Shown piece after piece: positions 23,424-35,516 of a stretch of DNA of 64,000 nucleotides. Location: contig JALBUN010000011.1 in the NCBI GenBank assembly GCA_025174535.1, positions 991,835-1,055,834 on the forward strand, read 5' to 3'. The position numbers and the translations under genes are program-made. Position 1 is the first letter of the stretch. Every line of letters starts with the position of its first letter. Under the pieces are notes generated by a model that did no database searches, was not told the origin of the DNA, and saw nothing but the letters and a program-made list of their open reading frames with translations. The DNA comes from Cantharellus purpuraceus. Its lineage: Eukaryota; Basidiomycota; Agaricomycetes; Cantharellales; Hydnaceae.

Positions 23424-24868
23424 TCAAGACGCCATGCGTAGCACCTCCTTAACCTGCTCCTTACTTTCGAGCCTTCGAGGGTTCGTCTTTCCCCATACGT
23501 CCGTCAACGTATGCTCAGCAATCCTGTCCCATTGCGACTCCTTGACACCCACTTCTCCAAGCGTCGTCGGCAACCCAAGTGACTTCACAAGTGCCTTGAT
23601 CAAATCACCCGCATCAGCCGTCTTGCGATGCAGACCGTACTTCTGAAACGTCTCCCCGGCCACACCCCACAAGGTCTCCGCCACCTTCTCTTGACGTGTA
23701 CTATTCACGCGTTTATTATACTTCATCACGGAAGGGAGCATGGCACAGCTCGTTTCTCCGTGCGGGACGCTAGCCACGCTGCCCAGCTGATGACCAATAG
23801 CATGCGAGGCACCGAGGGGGACTTTCTGGTGGACAGCCTCCATCGCCCTCCATGCGCCCACCTGGCACGCCCCTCTTGCACTGACGTCCATATTGTCGAC
23901 ACTGCATGCCAACAAGCCAGGCACCAAGTGGCGCAACCCCTCTTCCGCACTCTCTTCCACTACGCTAGTGGCAAGATCAGTGCACATGGCTTCTACGCAG
24001 TGGTCTACGGCACGCATTCCCGTGCTCAGCCACAGACGCTGTGGCGTCGTGGTGCACAGCTCAGGGTCGAGAATAACGCACTTGGCAGCGCAGAGTGAGT
24101 GCGTGAAGGTGGCTTTTTTACGCGTCTCGGGGTGGGTGGCACCGGAGCTGACGTTGTATTCTGCTGCAGAGAGCGTCGTCGGGACGACTATGAGTTTGAG
24201 AGCCGGCACTTTGAGATTGTTTGGGACTATAATGGTCCCGCTGTCGTCAGTCGTGGTGGCTAATGCATCCATTGCTGATATGCTGAGGTCGGAGGGTTTG
24301 AGAGATGAGCGAACAATCTGGAACGTCGCTGATCGGTGTGTACATGCATCGCGTGTAAACCGACTGACCATAGCGATTTTTGCAGCATCAGTGTAAGAGC
24401 TACTGCCAATGCTGACGATGATGTCCGCTCTGCATGTCTCGATGTACCAATTGAACCACTCTTTGCGTCAAATAATCACTTACTGGCTTTCATGAAGCTG
24501 ATCAACCAAGTCTAGCACATCCGTGTACGGTGTATGCGCTTTTACCCCTATGTCGGTTTGCCTCCTCTCAATACCTTGTGCGGCATATAGCCACAAAAGT
24601 ATTTCAAAAACGACTCACCCACTTTCTTAGCGACTACTCGATTGCCCAGTATCATCTCCAATTTTTGGATCCTGTCCGTTGCGTTGTTGAGACTCGATGA
24701 AACGAGGAGAAATATCCTGTTGCATCCCAGTCTCCGGACCTCCTCCGGCACACTCTGTAGATAATCCGAATAGAACGCTGCAAAGTTGTCCGGGGTGTCT
24801 GAGAACTGTGGGACACGTATGTTCAGCGCCATTTTGTATGGAGTACTCGGACGAGGAGGCATTGACAT
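23424..24868 (-). CDS. Iron-containing alcohol dehydrogenase / maleylacetate reductase-like
   Basis: Four exons, 24868-24619, 24547-24484, 24429-24369 and 24317-23424, give 422 residues in frame. The N-terminal half is a nucleotide-binding fold with IIVSIGSSSYTDAAKIA, the NAD(P)-loop region of group III (Fe) dehydrogenases. VVPTTLSAAEYNVSSGAT follows. The C-terminal metal site is visible as MRAVDHCVEAMC, GASHAIGHQLGSV and VPHGETSCAMLP, with the expected Asp and His ligands. The family reduces maleylacetate or other aldehydes and ketones, or acts as a hydroxyacid-oxoacid transhydrogenase. The maleylacetate reductase branch fits the SIGSSS and HAIGHQLG spacing best, but substrate is not provable from sequence. 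Start: ATG at 24868, with a second in-frame ATG two codons later. Enzymes of this type usually act in the cytosol, in ring-cleavage pathways of aromatic compounds. Confidence 0.92.
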
Positions 24869-26071
24869 AGGGACTTTGAGTTTCGTCGGGTTCCAAACAG
24901 ACAGGGCGTTGTGAGACACCTTCAGTGCACGTCCGTCATCGAGGTTCGGACAATTGTCACTAGCCAGGCCTGGTCCCGCTAGCCATCGTTTGTCAATCGG
25001 AGAGCTAGATCGTAACCGGCGTAATCTACTTTCCTGACCTTTAAACTTACCTTGTATAGAACGGTAGTACACCTACTGTTGGAGGAAACGCACGAGCGCG
25101 TTGCTAGTTACAGGACAGTCCACAGCGTTCATGTCTTGTGGTGCACCCCTGGATTAACCAGGACGTGGGTATGTAAGAGATAATTTTCTTTATCGCCTCA
25201 GTCTTCGTTTTTACAGAATTAATGTTAGTATCACCTTCGTTTCTTTTCTCAGACAGTTGAAATCTAACGCCCCTGCGTAGTTCACTGCTACAGGTTAGAT
25301 ACATATAATAGGGCGTATATGGAACCAGCTTGAGCAGAGTTTCGCTAGCTATGATAGCCGTAGCAAAAGCTATGGTGGAGCGTTCGCAAGGCTCCGGTGA
25401 AGCCCCACACATGCCGCTTTGAAGCTCTGTTCAAAAAGAGTGTCAAACCTCACTCCCACGCCGATGTGAATGTGACCATCAACGATGAGGGCACAAAGCA
25501 GAAAATTCTGAAAACCAGGGAGGTGGGTTTGGGAGGAGGGCTTCACGAACACTGGCCATAAGTCGCACTTACAAACGGATGTCCCGCCGTTCGGCTTGCA
25601 TTCGGCGGTCTGACAAGCTGCCGGTCCAGGCCTGGACCGTTGCGCCACTTTCGACTAACGTCGGGTCAAGTTCAGACTATGGTGGAGCATCAAAAAGCTG
25701 GCTTTTCAGCTTAAACTTGATAGTCTTCGCTTTCACGAGACAGAGTTTATTATTTGAGCCTGTGTTTTTTACACCTCGCGACACCCTCCTAGACACTTTT
25801 AGGACAGGCACGCACCGCACTGACAGCTTATGACTCAAAGTTTGCCGGAGCGATATAAGACGACCATATGGGGCGACCTGGGGAGTTCTACGACAGAATG
25901 TGTGACACCAAAGAACCACTGTCTACCCTTTCTTGCTTTGTAAGGAAAAAAAAAAAACTAAGCATGGTCCGATACAAGACGCTCGAGTTACAAGGTGAGT
26001 TTAAGTAGTCTAGGAGGCTCAAGTAATGTGAAAGATACCTGTGATTCATATCACGTCCCTATTAGTTGGTA
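24869..26071. other. Intergenic region holding a transposon copy
   Basis: Upstream of the dehydrogenase and downstream of the GT25 gene. It contains the 25311-25716 TIR element and an A12 run at about 25948. No gene is supported. Confidence 0.6.
25311..25716 (-). mobile_element. Short TIR DNA transposon (MITE-like), copy 1, one end eroded
   Basis: It starts GGGCGTATATGGAACCAGCT after a TA dinucleotide. The first 50 bases match the reverse complement of the right end of the element at 31229-31933. The other side matches that element's left part, including GGTCCAGGCCTGGACCGTTG-like and TGGAGCATCAAAAAGCTG blocks, and stops after TTTTCAGCTTAAAC without a terminal repeat. It is about 300 bp shorter internally than copy 2. 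No transposase frame is present. Confidence 0.75.
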
Positions 26072-27305
26072 TCACGACCCCACCCCCGCCTGCCGTTCCG
26101 ACTCTTCAGCCATCGCTATTCTCTCGCGAGCACTATCAGCCAGCCACTGTGACCTCTCTTTACTCCTGCCTGGTATGATGTCACTCTCTGTTTCATACGT
26201 TTGTACCACGATCTGGGGATACACAGAGAATACTTTGATGATATGATACGATGACAAGTGTTGGATGGCGTGGTCGACCGTTCGCGAATATGCAAACGGC
26301 TCCGAGCGCAGACGACGAACGATATGTTGCGCGGAGCGTCGGTTTACAGCGTAAGCGTGTGTGCACAGCGTGTGTTGTGCTGGATGCAGGGTAGGAGCCC
26401 CTTTCAGGGCTGGACGCTTCCATTCCTCCGAATGACAATGGCCTATTGCAACAGTCGCTGTCACGTGTGAAATAGATTACTTCAGATGGCGAAAACCCAC
26501 CGAGCATAACCAGGTCCCAATCATCAGGCAAAGCAGGCCACATGCGTCGCAGCCGAAGTTCCAAATCCCATTCCATGTCAATATCGTCCTCGAACACGAT
26601 CGCTACTTCATCATCCCCTTCAGCAATCCTCCGCAGTACATGATAGTGAGAGTGCCAGCATGATATCTGCGCGGGACGGAGAGGAGCGTTCCCAAAATGG
26701 TTTCCTACTTCACCGTAGGTATCTAATGTCGGTGGCCGAGTGTCCGGGGTTGGCGCAGGAGGCAGCGGCGGTAATATCGATTTCCCTAATGACTCTACCC
26801 AGAGATCCGCACCGGAAAATCCCAAGTTCGGCCCGAGTTCATGAATATCGTCCGCCCACTTGAACTTGAAGGGGCTTGGATCAGCTTTTGGCACGCTATC
26901 GTTCACGCGATTCTCATTCCTCCACCAGCGGATTCGTTCCAAAATGTCCTGAACATCCTTGGTATGAAAATCTGTTGCATCATGCCATGTAAACTCCAGG
27001 TCCATCGCACGTTCCAGTCCGGTCATGATCTCCCGTCGGTCTGACCTAGAAGGAAGACTGACAACGTAGATACGATCTGCGACACCCAACGTTTTGGAAT
27101 GAGGAGCGGTGTCATAGGGCCGTACGGTGCTTAGGCTTTGTCGATACAGCGATGCCCCGGGCACTGTATACCATTGGGATATAGGGTGATGAGAAAAACG
27201 ACCAAGGAAACTCTGTAATGCCAGACGTTGCGAGAGGAATAGGAGTGCAGCTGCACATAGGACAAAGAGGATGGAGCATATGTGGCGTTGGAAGTAGGAG
27301 CGCAT
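26072..27305 (-). CDS. Glycosyltransferase family 25 protein, type II membrane anchored
   Basis: Two exons, 27305-26501 and 26442-26072, give 391 residues. The N terminus MRSYFQRHI followed by a hydrophobic stretch (about residues 9-27, CSILFVLCAAALLFLSQRLA) is a signal anchor, placing the catalytic domain in the Golgi/ER lumen. The GT25 core is recognisable: RIYVVSLPSRSDRREIM, a catalytic-type VFEDDIDMEWD acidic motif, WDLVMLGHCHSEEW and a C-terminal THAYAVNRRSA segment. Family members transfer galactose or glucose, to lipopolysaccharide in bacteria or to collagen hydroxylysine in animals. Fungal substrates are not established, so the acceptor here is unknown. The intron lies inside the LG/HC junction and removing it restores the conserved GHCHSE. 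It is unrelated in function to its neighbours as far as can be seen. Confidence 0.92.
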
Positions 27306-29386
27306 TGCACTTGCCTCCGAACGTCCTCAGTCAAGGACAACACATAGGTACCTCAGGCGTTTGCCGGAAATACGCGACTGGGACACCCGGAGAAGCGACG
27401 GCTTGGCCTGGGTGTATTTTCAATGTCCGCCCGTGTTTACTTTGCGCTACTTGCTATCAGTTATGAATAAAGTCGCAGAAATGAATGATATCAATAACCT
27501 AAAAGAAAATCCCACCTGCCTCTTATCCGTCCATCCCGGTCCGAATTGGCCCACTTGCACAGCGACTCGGAAAAGATATAGGACTTGACCCTCTGACGCA
27601 AACTATGTCAGTCTCTGACCATTGTTTTGTTTTTGTTTCTAACAGTGATCAATTCAGTGTGGGCACCGTATGAAGATGTTCTTTCCACGTTCGATCTGAG
27701 AAGACGGGGAAAGACCGCTAAGGACGGACTCAACGATACACAGCTTGGCAAATGAATCGGTCAGAACTCCACGAGACCCCCTCTCCTCCCCCTCAGAAGC
27801 AAGCGGCAGGCGAAATGCCTAAGCGATTACAAGTGGTGATGACGCCGGGAACTTGAGAGCAACCAATGATTGGCGCCGACTCTTCGATGTATCAAGTTGT
27901 ATCAAGTCTCCACAGAAACGACTCAGCGTAAACGTGCATTGAGTCTGGCACTGGTTGCAAGGGCATGGGAGTACATAGAAGAGAGAGATCGAATTTTGAG
28001 TAAAGTAATAATGGGCTTATGGACTCCTATGGACCTGCCTTTCCATGACATTTCCTGTTTGATCACTTCATATGCTGCGCCTTTCCTGTCATTCTCTTGT
28101 TCTCCGTGGAGAACGCAAGCCAAATGGCATACATATTTCCAACGTCGCCTTGGGCTATTGCGAGGCTTTTCGAAATTTGTAGCAGTCATGAGCAACTACT
28201 GGCAGTGAGGCGCTGGGTTGGTGCTACGTAACATATCTTCGTTGGATTGTGCGTTCCCTTTCTGCGTAAAGTCCCGATCAAGGCACTAACCTATGTAGAA
28301 GACGTACCGGAGTACGTTACAAGTGCAAACTTTATTCTATTGACATGCGTTACCTAACATTGGTAGTACCGTGACTGGCGTGTTACAAAGATTGATTGAA
28401 GAATACTCTTGCGTTCCTCAAGTCATAGACTGAGGAAAGTGGGGACATAAGGCGTCTACTCTGACCTGCAATCTGCGGACGGAAAGAATGGCGGTCTTGT
28501 TAACCTGTCAATTTTGATTTTATAAGGAAATCGGAAAGTGTTATTTTAGCGCAACCTCCCGGGGACTTTATTCAGCGAGAATTGATTTCTTTATAGAATG
28601 TGGTAGAAATTATTCCCGCACGCCTACGTACGAGGTTCAGTTTCAGTCTTATCCCTGCCAGCGACACAAGTGTGATGTCGGTTGGTTTCCGATCCCTCGT
28701 ATACAGACTTGTTCTACCGGGCGTTGAAGCTTCAAGTTTACTCCAAAGGTTGGCCTAGGAGTGGAGACGCTAACTTTTTCACCGTCCGCGGTAGAATTCT
28801 ATGCCTCGATGGCTTTGATGAAGTTGTCATGGATCATTCTAGCACATGCAGTGAAATGGCGCTATACCCAATCAAGCTCCCGATTTTTATGGCCAATTGC
28901 ACATTGAGGAAAGACCCAACGCCGTACAGGGAAGATGTCTAACTGGCATGGGATCCATTTATATATCCAGTGGTTTAAGGGTTGCCAGGGTACGCAAGAC
29001 TTTTATCTCCCGAAGAGCGACAACAATAGCTTGTCGGCACTGTGTCGGCTGTCGTATAAACGACATTACTGAGATCGCCGTGAGGCAGAGAACAGGACGC
29101 AGAGAAGACGGGGTGAAAAGTTAAAACAGTGGATAGAGTGACGGGTATATGCCTGTTGGATGCAGTGGTCCGATAAGCCGGTGTGAATTTATGTGGAATA
29201 CTTGGGGAAGAGGATGTCTTGTCGAAGGGGGAAACAAATACTTTTAGTACCGTAATCCAGGTTGTCCTTCCCGTACATTTGTGCAGAAATGACAGTGGAC
29301 CAATTAGCTTCTTACACTATGTATCACACTTACGTTGCAGTCGTATTTGTAGCGAGTATTTCCTTAAGAACTCGTACATAATGTCG
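27306..29386. other. Intergenic region, one weak coding fragment
   Basis: Between the GT25 start and the NOSIP 3' end. Apart from the fragment at 27752-28003, frames are short and lack family resemblance. AT-rich segments near 28510-28600 show nothing further. Confidence 0.4.
27752..28003 (+). CDS. Possible N-terminal exons of an unidentified gene
   Basis: An ATG at 27752 opens MNRSELHETPSPPPQKQAAG and reaches a GTGGTG donor. A CTCAG acceptor near 27927 would continue with RKRALSLALVARAWEYIEER to a GTAATA donor. The join looks like the start of a small fungal regulatory or F-box-like protein, but downstream exons were not found. It may be an orphan relic. Confidence 0.2.
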
Positions 29387-30711
29387 TTAGCCTTGAAACG
29401 CGACACCTTTCTTGCTTGTCTCAGCAATCCCTCCTCCAGCATACCCTGTCCCTGATTCAGCCGCGTATTGCTCATCAGAAGATGTGACATGTGTACGACA
29501 ATGGACAGCCAGTCACCTTCACGTTTCAGCTCGATGATATCGGCCTTTTCAAGCCGACGGTCGCAGACGACGCACGACTGAGCGGGTCGCACCAGAGAGT
29601 CTGCACAGGTCTTGCAGACGACGTGGGAGCAAGGCTTCATCACTGTAAAAGAAAGCCTGTTTATGAGAAAAGCTAGAAACAGTGTTGGAAAAGCGGCTGA
29701 CAAAAGAGGAGAAGATTATTAGACAGTCCCTTCTTGCATGAAGGGCAGATGAGATTTGAGTCGTCAGACTTGGCGTCTAATTTCCCGTTTTCCAAGGACG
29801 AAAATGACACAGGAATGAGGTTCTTGAGCCTATTTCGGCAAATGTGTCAGTGTACAGTCGCAAAATAAGAGCTATTGTCTCACGCCAGAGGATGGGCCGG
29901 GTGTCCCGCTCTACACATTGTGGTGAGTCTGACGTCCTTGACTGGTCCAGCGAGAGCCGTCGGGGTCAGTGACGGAAGCCAAAAGTCAGGTAGCTTAGAT
30001 TTTCGAGCTTCTGCCTAAATAAACTATTAGGAATAAGAAAAGCAGCTGATGGGTCGCATAGTACCTGCTCTTGTTCAATTTGCCTCAGAGCAGCTTCCTC
30101 GGCTTCACGAGCCATCAGTTCAGCCTTGTCGAGGTCAAAATCAAATTTTCGTTTGGTCCCTCTGGCTTATCAAAACACATGTGAATGTCAGCGGTATAAG
30201 AAACATAGACGGTGATAAAACCAGAAGACAGGAGAGACAAGAATAACACACGTTCATTTGCGTCAACGCCACTGTCTTTGGTGTGCTTATTTAAATGGCG
30301 TCCAATACCCAGTCCCAACTGTCCTCTTTCGAAGTTCTCCAACACCCGCCGGCGTGCAGCCTCTTTGACACGCTCCTTTTCCTCTTCTTCCTCTTCATGT
30401 AAAGTGTCGAACCGCTCCTTTTGCCGTCGTATGTCTTTCTTTTGTGCCACTTGAAATGAAGGTCAGGATTAGTGGTGGAAAAGAGTTGAGTGGTACGGAC
30501 ATAGGTCAGTGTATACGCATTCTTTGCAGAAGAGGTGACCTGAAGTGCATGATAAAGGCTCTCGTGCCTGCTGCAGACACAAAGAACATGCGTCAAACTG
30601 GCGCATAGATTCATTTCCTAACCGTTGCCGTTTGGTCCCATAATCCAATTTCTTATATTCTGCGTAGCTGAATATCGAAGATGCAGTGTTGTTCTTGCTG
30701 TGCTTTGTCAT
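29387..30711 (-). CDS. NOSIP homolog, RING/U-box-type E3 ubiquitin ligase
   Basis: Seven exons, 30711-30501, 30449-30252, 30159-30065, 30014-29884, 29829-29702, 29642-29517 and 29451-29387, give 317 residues in frame, the usual family size. The N-terminal zf-NOSIP module is clear: MTKHSKNNTA, FSYAEYKKLDYGTKRQRLG, then a cysteine-bearing half-module CSLCLQQAREPLSCTSGHLF. A charged coiled coil follows (EEEEEKERVKEAARRR). The C-terminal module has CPSCKK, LMKPCSHVVCKTCADSL and CVVCDRRL, and the protein ends REGTGYAGGG ... GVAFQG, a conserved tail. In animals NOSIP is a nuclear E3 ligase acting on eNOS and PP2A. In fungi, which mostly lack NOS, the target is unknown; a nuclear, spliceosome-linked role is often proposed. 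The start matches the invariant MTKHSKNNTA. Confidence 0.95.
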
Positions 30712-32201
30712 GGTTTGCTGAGCAGACTACCTTGGCGGACTTTCGGAGTTTATGACAACCTGACGTAAGGCTCGACATAAATTTGATCTTGCTTGGAAGC
30801 CTTGAGCTGTTTTTCGGGCAAATGTTCGCTTTCAGTTTCAGAGCAACACATAACTCGTTTATATACTTCATTGACCACGGTGTGTTCACGCGCATAACTC
30901 TGGCGCTCTTCACTGACATGATGATACGTGCCTCCCCTGAATTTGTCAAAAGGAGAGCAACCATTGTTTCAAGCGAGTACCACTAGCTATCACTGGTTGC
31001 ATGGTTTATTTAGTAAAGTTTAAATCAAACTGGAAAAAAAAAAAAAAAAACTATTAGACTGAGACGACGGCATATTACGCGGGATACTGAGCCCCTGGAT
31101 GAATGTGGGCAGGCCTGCAGCGATGTAAAGCTTGAATGTTACTCAGACGATCCTGACGGAGGATTTGGGCGTTCACTGAAAAGTCGCGTTGCATCACGCC
31201 GCCTGTTTTGATAAGTTACTTGAGACTAGGGCGTATATGGAGCCGGCTTAAGCTGAAAACCCAGCTTTTTGATGCTCCACCGTAGTCTGAACTTAATCCG
31301 ACGATAGTTAAAGTGGAGCAACGGCCTGGACCGGCAGTTTATCCAACCACCAAATACAAACCAAACAACATAACATCCCTTTACAAATACAACTTACTTT
31401 AAACAACCATAACCATATTCATAAAGCACCTTCCCAGTTGTCGGAATCTTCTGCTCTGTGCCTTAGTCTCCATTTGGAAGACACAAAAACACAAGTTTAT
31501 TCAGCGGCTGGGGATGAGGGAACCGAATAGGTATCAGGATTATCATGTTGAGGCAACGGCGCTAGCTACCCAAGTTCTCAGGTTGAGAAGCAGTGAACAG
31601 TGGGGTTGAGGGGTTTCCGGATCATACGTAACTCCGGATTCCTCGAGCACTTACTTACAGTAGCGCAGCATTACTGCACGATATTACTCCACGGTGATCT
31701 TACTGGTCACTGAGCATTACAATAGCTGCATTTACATATCGATCCTTTTGTCGTCCGTGGTAGCTTCACATCGGCGTGGTAGTGAGGTTTGACTCTTTTT
31801 GAACGGAGCTTCAAAGTGGCATGTGTGGAGCAACTGTGGAGCTCCACCGGAGCTTTGCGAACGCTCCACTGTAGCTTTTCCTAAGGCTATCATAGCTAGC
31901 GAAATTCAGCTTAAGCTGGTTTCATATACGCCCTACTTACTACACTGCGGCTACTTAGCTATATAGGTATTTTCATTAATTCAAACAAAAAGCGTGGTAA
32001 TTATGATATGTTGTGCAGCGTGGCTGCGCTCAACAGCTGTTACAGGTCTGGAGATGTCACGGGGCCATTGTATACCGTGGCAAGAATGGAGCGCAAAGCC
32101 CAAATATATAAGTAATTAGTCCTTAGTATGGCCTTATGTGGTGCACACTAACTCTGACGACAATTTTGCCTCTGGACAACACAATGCTATTAGGCAATCC
32201 T
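30712..32201. other. Intergenic region holding a transposon copy
   Basis: The NOSIP upstream region and the 3' flank of the membrane-protein gene. An A17 run lies near 31034. The TIR element at 31229-31933 fills half of it. Otherwise nothing coding is seen. Confidence 0.6.
31229..31933 (+). mobile_element. Short TIR DNA transposon (MITE-like), copy 2, complete
   Basis: The 705-bp element begins GGGCGTATATGGAGCCGGCT and ends with the inverse ATATACGCCC. The terminal inverted repeats extend about 30 bases with a few mismatches (the inner part is CTTAAGCTGAA on both ends). TA dinucleotides at 31227-31228 and 31934-31935 look like the target duplication, suggesting a Tc1/mariner-type mobiliser. 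Subterminal GGAGC/GCTCC motifs recur. No transposase frame exists, so it is non-autonomous. Confidence 0.85.
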
Positions 32202-33702
32202 TCAGATCTCAGGTACGGCTGGGGGTGTGAGAGGTGTGAGAGGTGCAGGATGCGCTGAGGCATATCCGCCCGGATTCGTGTACCCTGACGGTGGTTGTGA
32301 TGGTGGCTGCATCGCTGGGTATGTCGACGGGTCATCAGGATTCTACATTATAAGCGAAAGGAGTAATTATGAGATGGAGAACATTAAACCATCATGAAGG
32401 AATGAAGACACACGTAAAGTTTCATGTTCTGCGCCTGCGTCGTCATGATCATGGCTGATGTTCGACCTGGGTATGAGGGCACCGATTCGGGTGAACCTCC
32501 CTTGAAACCCATCAAAGTTTGGTTTTCGCCGGCAGCCGATGGCACAATGGGGCCTGATTGCTGCGTATTTTTCTTTCGACGATATAGCAAGAAACCTATC
32601 AATCCTAGCAGCGCGAGACCGCCGATGCCGCCGACCACGCCACCAACGATCGGACCTACGTTAGAGGAACTCTTGGATGCAGAGCTTGTCCTGCTACTCG
32701 TCGGGAATATGGAACTGGTGAGTGACGTGACTGCACTCGACGTGGATGATGCAGTAGCAACAGCTGAAGACTCCGGACCATCTAAACGCAAATATGAACA
32801 GAACATAATGTTAGAATCGCGTAAATGATGCTTTCAGACTTACGGTCGTTGATAGCGGCATTACTGTCCCAAGTACCACCGATCTACGAGGCGTAGTCAA
32901 GGAGAGAAATGCGAGGGATCATGCAAATCTCACTGTGACGTTAAGATAGGCCCATGCAGGTACAGCAACACTCGAAGGAATAGTGAGTGGAAAGCTAAAT
33001 TTGCTCAATAAATACCCCATGAAACGAAAAAAAATTGCACATACCTGGAGATGTGAATATCATCGAGGTTGCAATGGTTACTCCATTCCGACCAGCTGAA
33101 AGAGTCCTCAATGCGTGGTACATGTCGAGACAGAGAATTGTACCTACGTGCCGACTTCGGCGCCTTGGCATGTCGCACACGCAGAGATCAGGGAGTACGG
33201 AACGGTGCTACAAAGGCAGCCATTGGAGCCTCCAACATCAGCCCCCTGATAAACCTGCGTCGAGGAGATGGCGTAGACAATCCAATCTATAACACGACAT
33301 AATTGGGTTATAATATCATTTCCGAAGTGCTTAGACTTTGAACGTACTGCCACCATTGCAAGATCCCAGTAAAGCGGCGGCGACTTTGATCCAGGTCAGC
33401 TATACATGCAAACGTGCAAGTACGGACACAATCTACTCACCAAAACACGGGCTCTGATTTTCTTGATTGAAGGTCTGCGATAAAAGCAGCCTGAGCGGCG
33501 GTCAAGCGAAGTTTCTTTGGGATACTGACCCATTGTGCTGTGGTACACGTAGCATTGGTTGTCTATTGGTGGCCAAAGGCGTCAGTGAAGGGTCAATGGC
33601 AACCCTGGGGCAGTGATGAAAACACACTGTCACGGCTCCCACACGCCAACCTAGTGCAATGCTAATGAGGCCAATACCGAATAGTCGATGTAGAGCACGC
33701 AT
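32202..33702 (-). CDS. Secreted-domain single-pass (type I) membrane protein
   Basis: Ten exons give 323 residues: 33702-33628, 33562-33530, 33474-33441, 33383-33354, 33286-33148, 33095-33045, 32994-32934, 32883-32844, 32781-32414 and 32342-32202. A signal peptide (MRALHRLFGIGLISIALGW) leads a cysteine-containing outer domain with TTNATCTTAQW, FNQENQSPCFVAAALLGSCN, CLCSTVPYSLISACATCQG, WSEWSNHCNL and IPSSVAVPAWAYLNVT. This order is shared by a large Agaricomycete family of surface proteins without assigned function. A Ser/Thr-rich stalk follows, then a Gly-rich helix (IVGGVVGGIGGLALLGLIGF, about residues 197-218) with an RRKK stop-transfer, then a Pro-rich cytoplasmic tail (PPSQPPSGY). The layout resembles SKG6/Mid2-like wall sensors. 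A sensor role is an inference. It is divergent from the hydrolase pseudogene. Confidence 0.9.
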
Positions 33703-35516
33703 TATATAGAGGACACGATGAGATGCCAATTCTAGCAGTCCTTGGTGGGAGGAAGAGTCGCAACAACAGGCACATACAATGAGGCTGCGTTTATGTATGA
33801 CAAGGGCGCTGATCTGACATGATAGATAAAAGACGGATGCTGTGTTAGATATGATCAAAATGCTATATTCGTCGTCATGTGATCACGGCTAGCCAGCTCG
33901 CTTTCAAGTACGCATTCATCTCCGATTATCGAATGGCCGCCATCGAGGATAAGACACCCGAAGCAATTGATGTCAGAGAGACTTCAACGAAGGGCTTGTT
34001 TTAACTTGAAGGTCAATCTTATGAGGAATCACCTCTGTGTGTGTGGACAGAAGATATCAACTTCATTAGACATGTTCGCAACGCCGTGAAGCTGGAACAC
34101 TATATAATTGTTCTTTGGGCGACACCACTTGATCTTGGTACCTCCAATTGTGGGTACTGCAGCACTGGAGTCTTCGTTTACACCTTCCATTCCAAGCTGT
34201 TCCGAGGATCATGTGTATGATGAGTCCACGAAGATTTATGCAATAAAGCTAACCCTGCATATTAGCCTGGCTCACAATCCTCCGAAAGCCCAAGCTCTAC
34301 CTGCTCACCTTTGCTGAGCACTCACAAGTTGTAACCATGAGAACCACTGTCGATAGTCATGACTACGAATTAGTCAACACGTTTGACGCAACACGATAGC
34401 CTCATAGTACGTCTGAACTCTCATTATCTGGCTAGTTCTCGGATACCGTAAGGAGTGTCTGAGAGAGATAAGTGTGATCGGCAAGTGTTGCACCTGATTT
34501 TTTTCTATCGTGTAGTTAAGTGATGTTATTTGGACGAGACCTAGCGACTGTACTTTCTAGGTTATGGTTTATGCTTACTCATCTTCAGTACGTTCATATG
34601 GTGCCTGATAGCAGCGGATTAGTCGAGAGAAGACGTAAGATTGTTTACTCGGTGCCAGATGAGCGAACAGCCTTGAGCATCACCGTACGACCATGCGCGC
34701 CCAGAGCGGGGTGCACGCTAGGTGTCTCGTACAGACGCTTGAACATGGTCACAGCATACGAACTAAGGAGGGTCTCATACAGGATACAATACTTTTCCGG
34801 CATCGCTTGGTTCTCTGAGCGGGCAAACCTCAAATTCTATATACCAGAACGCTTCATCAGCCTGAGGATGGAAAGGTTCCTGAGGCGGTTTTGTGGGTAT
34901 AGTGGAGCAGTGCGCAAATATTGCATGCTATGCCCCTCTTGAGTCAGAATGGGCAAGTGTATAGCCGTGAGCATGCAAATACGCTTCCCAGCGCAGCCAG
35001 ACTTGCCTGAAAAGGCTCTCGTCTAAAGTAGAACTTGGCCTGAATTGAATTACGGCGGTACAGAGGAAATGGAGCAGACAAACCGACCAACAGCATTCAT
35101 CGAGGATTGCCAAGCTCGAAGTCATACCAAATTCAAATGAATGTAATGAACGTTGAGTAACCCTAACCCTAAACTCTAGTGATAGGCTTGGGGCCGAAAT
35201 TTCAAACTTGAATGTGGTCGGCTGATCCTCGTACTTGCAGCATGACACGTGTCACAATTTCCGTGCAGGTACTTATGAGTGGACCGAGCGATGAAAGGTG
35301 TATATACTGAGTCCTACAGCCCAATCTTGAGGTGTCCTCAATATGTTCGTCACCCTGAACATACGCACTACTTTCATAGTAGTGTCTGGTATGTTATCAC
35401 TGGCTTTACGCATAACTGGTAGTGTTGTATCTTCTTCAAGCGTGAGTCTATCGGTCTAGTTAGTCCATGAAGGATCTTTATCATACCAAACAAACTGCGT
35501 CATTGCTAAGAACTAG
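33703..35516. other. Intergenic region between divergent loci
   Basis: One 140-codon frame (34520-34942, +) has no recognisable family and codes mostly basic, aromatic residues; I do not support it. A double CCCTAA motif sits at 35158-35173. A short frame beginning MFVTLNIRTTFIVVSG at 35343 may be the lost first exon and signal peptide of the hydrolase pseudogene, but its splice phase does not fit. Confidence 0.4.

Noticed and set aside
35158..35173. Telomere-like CCCTAA repeats
   Set aside because: Only two units in the middle of the contig. This is too short for an interstitial telomere or a chromosome end.
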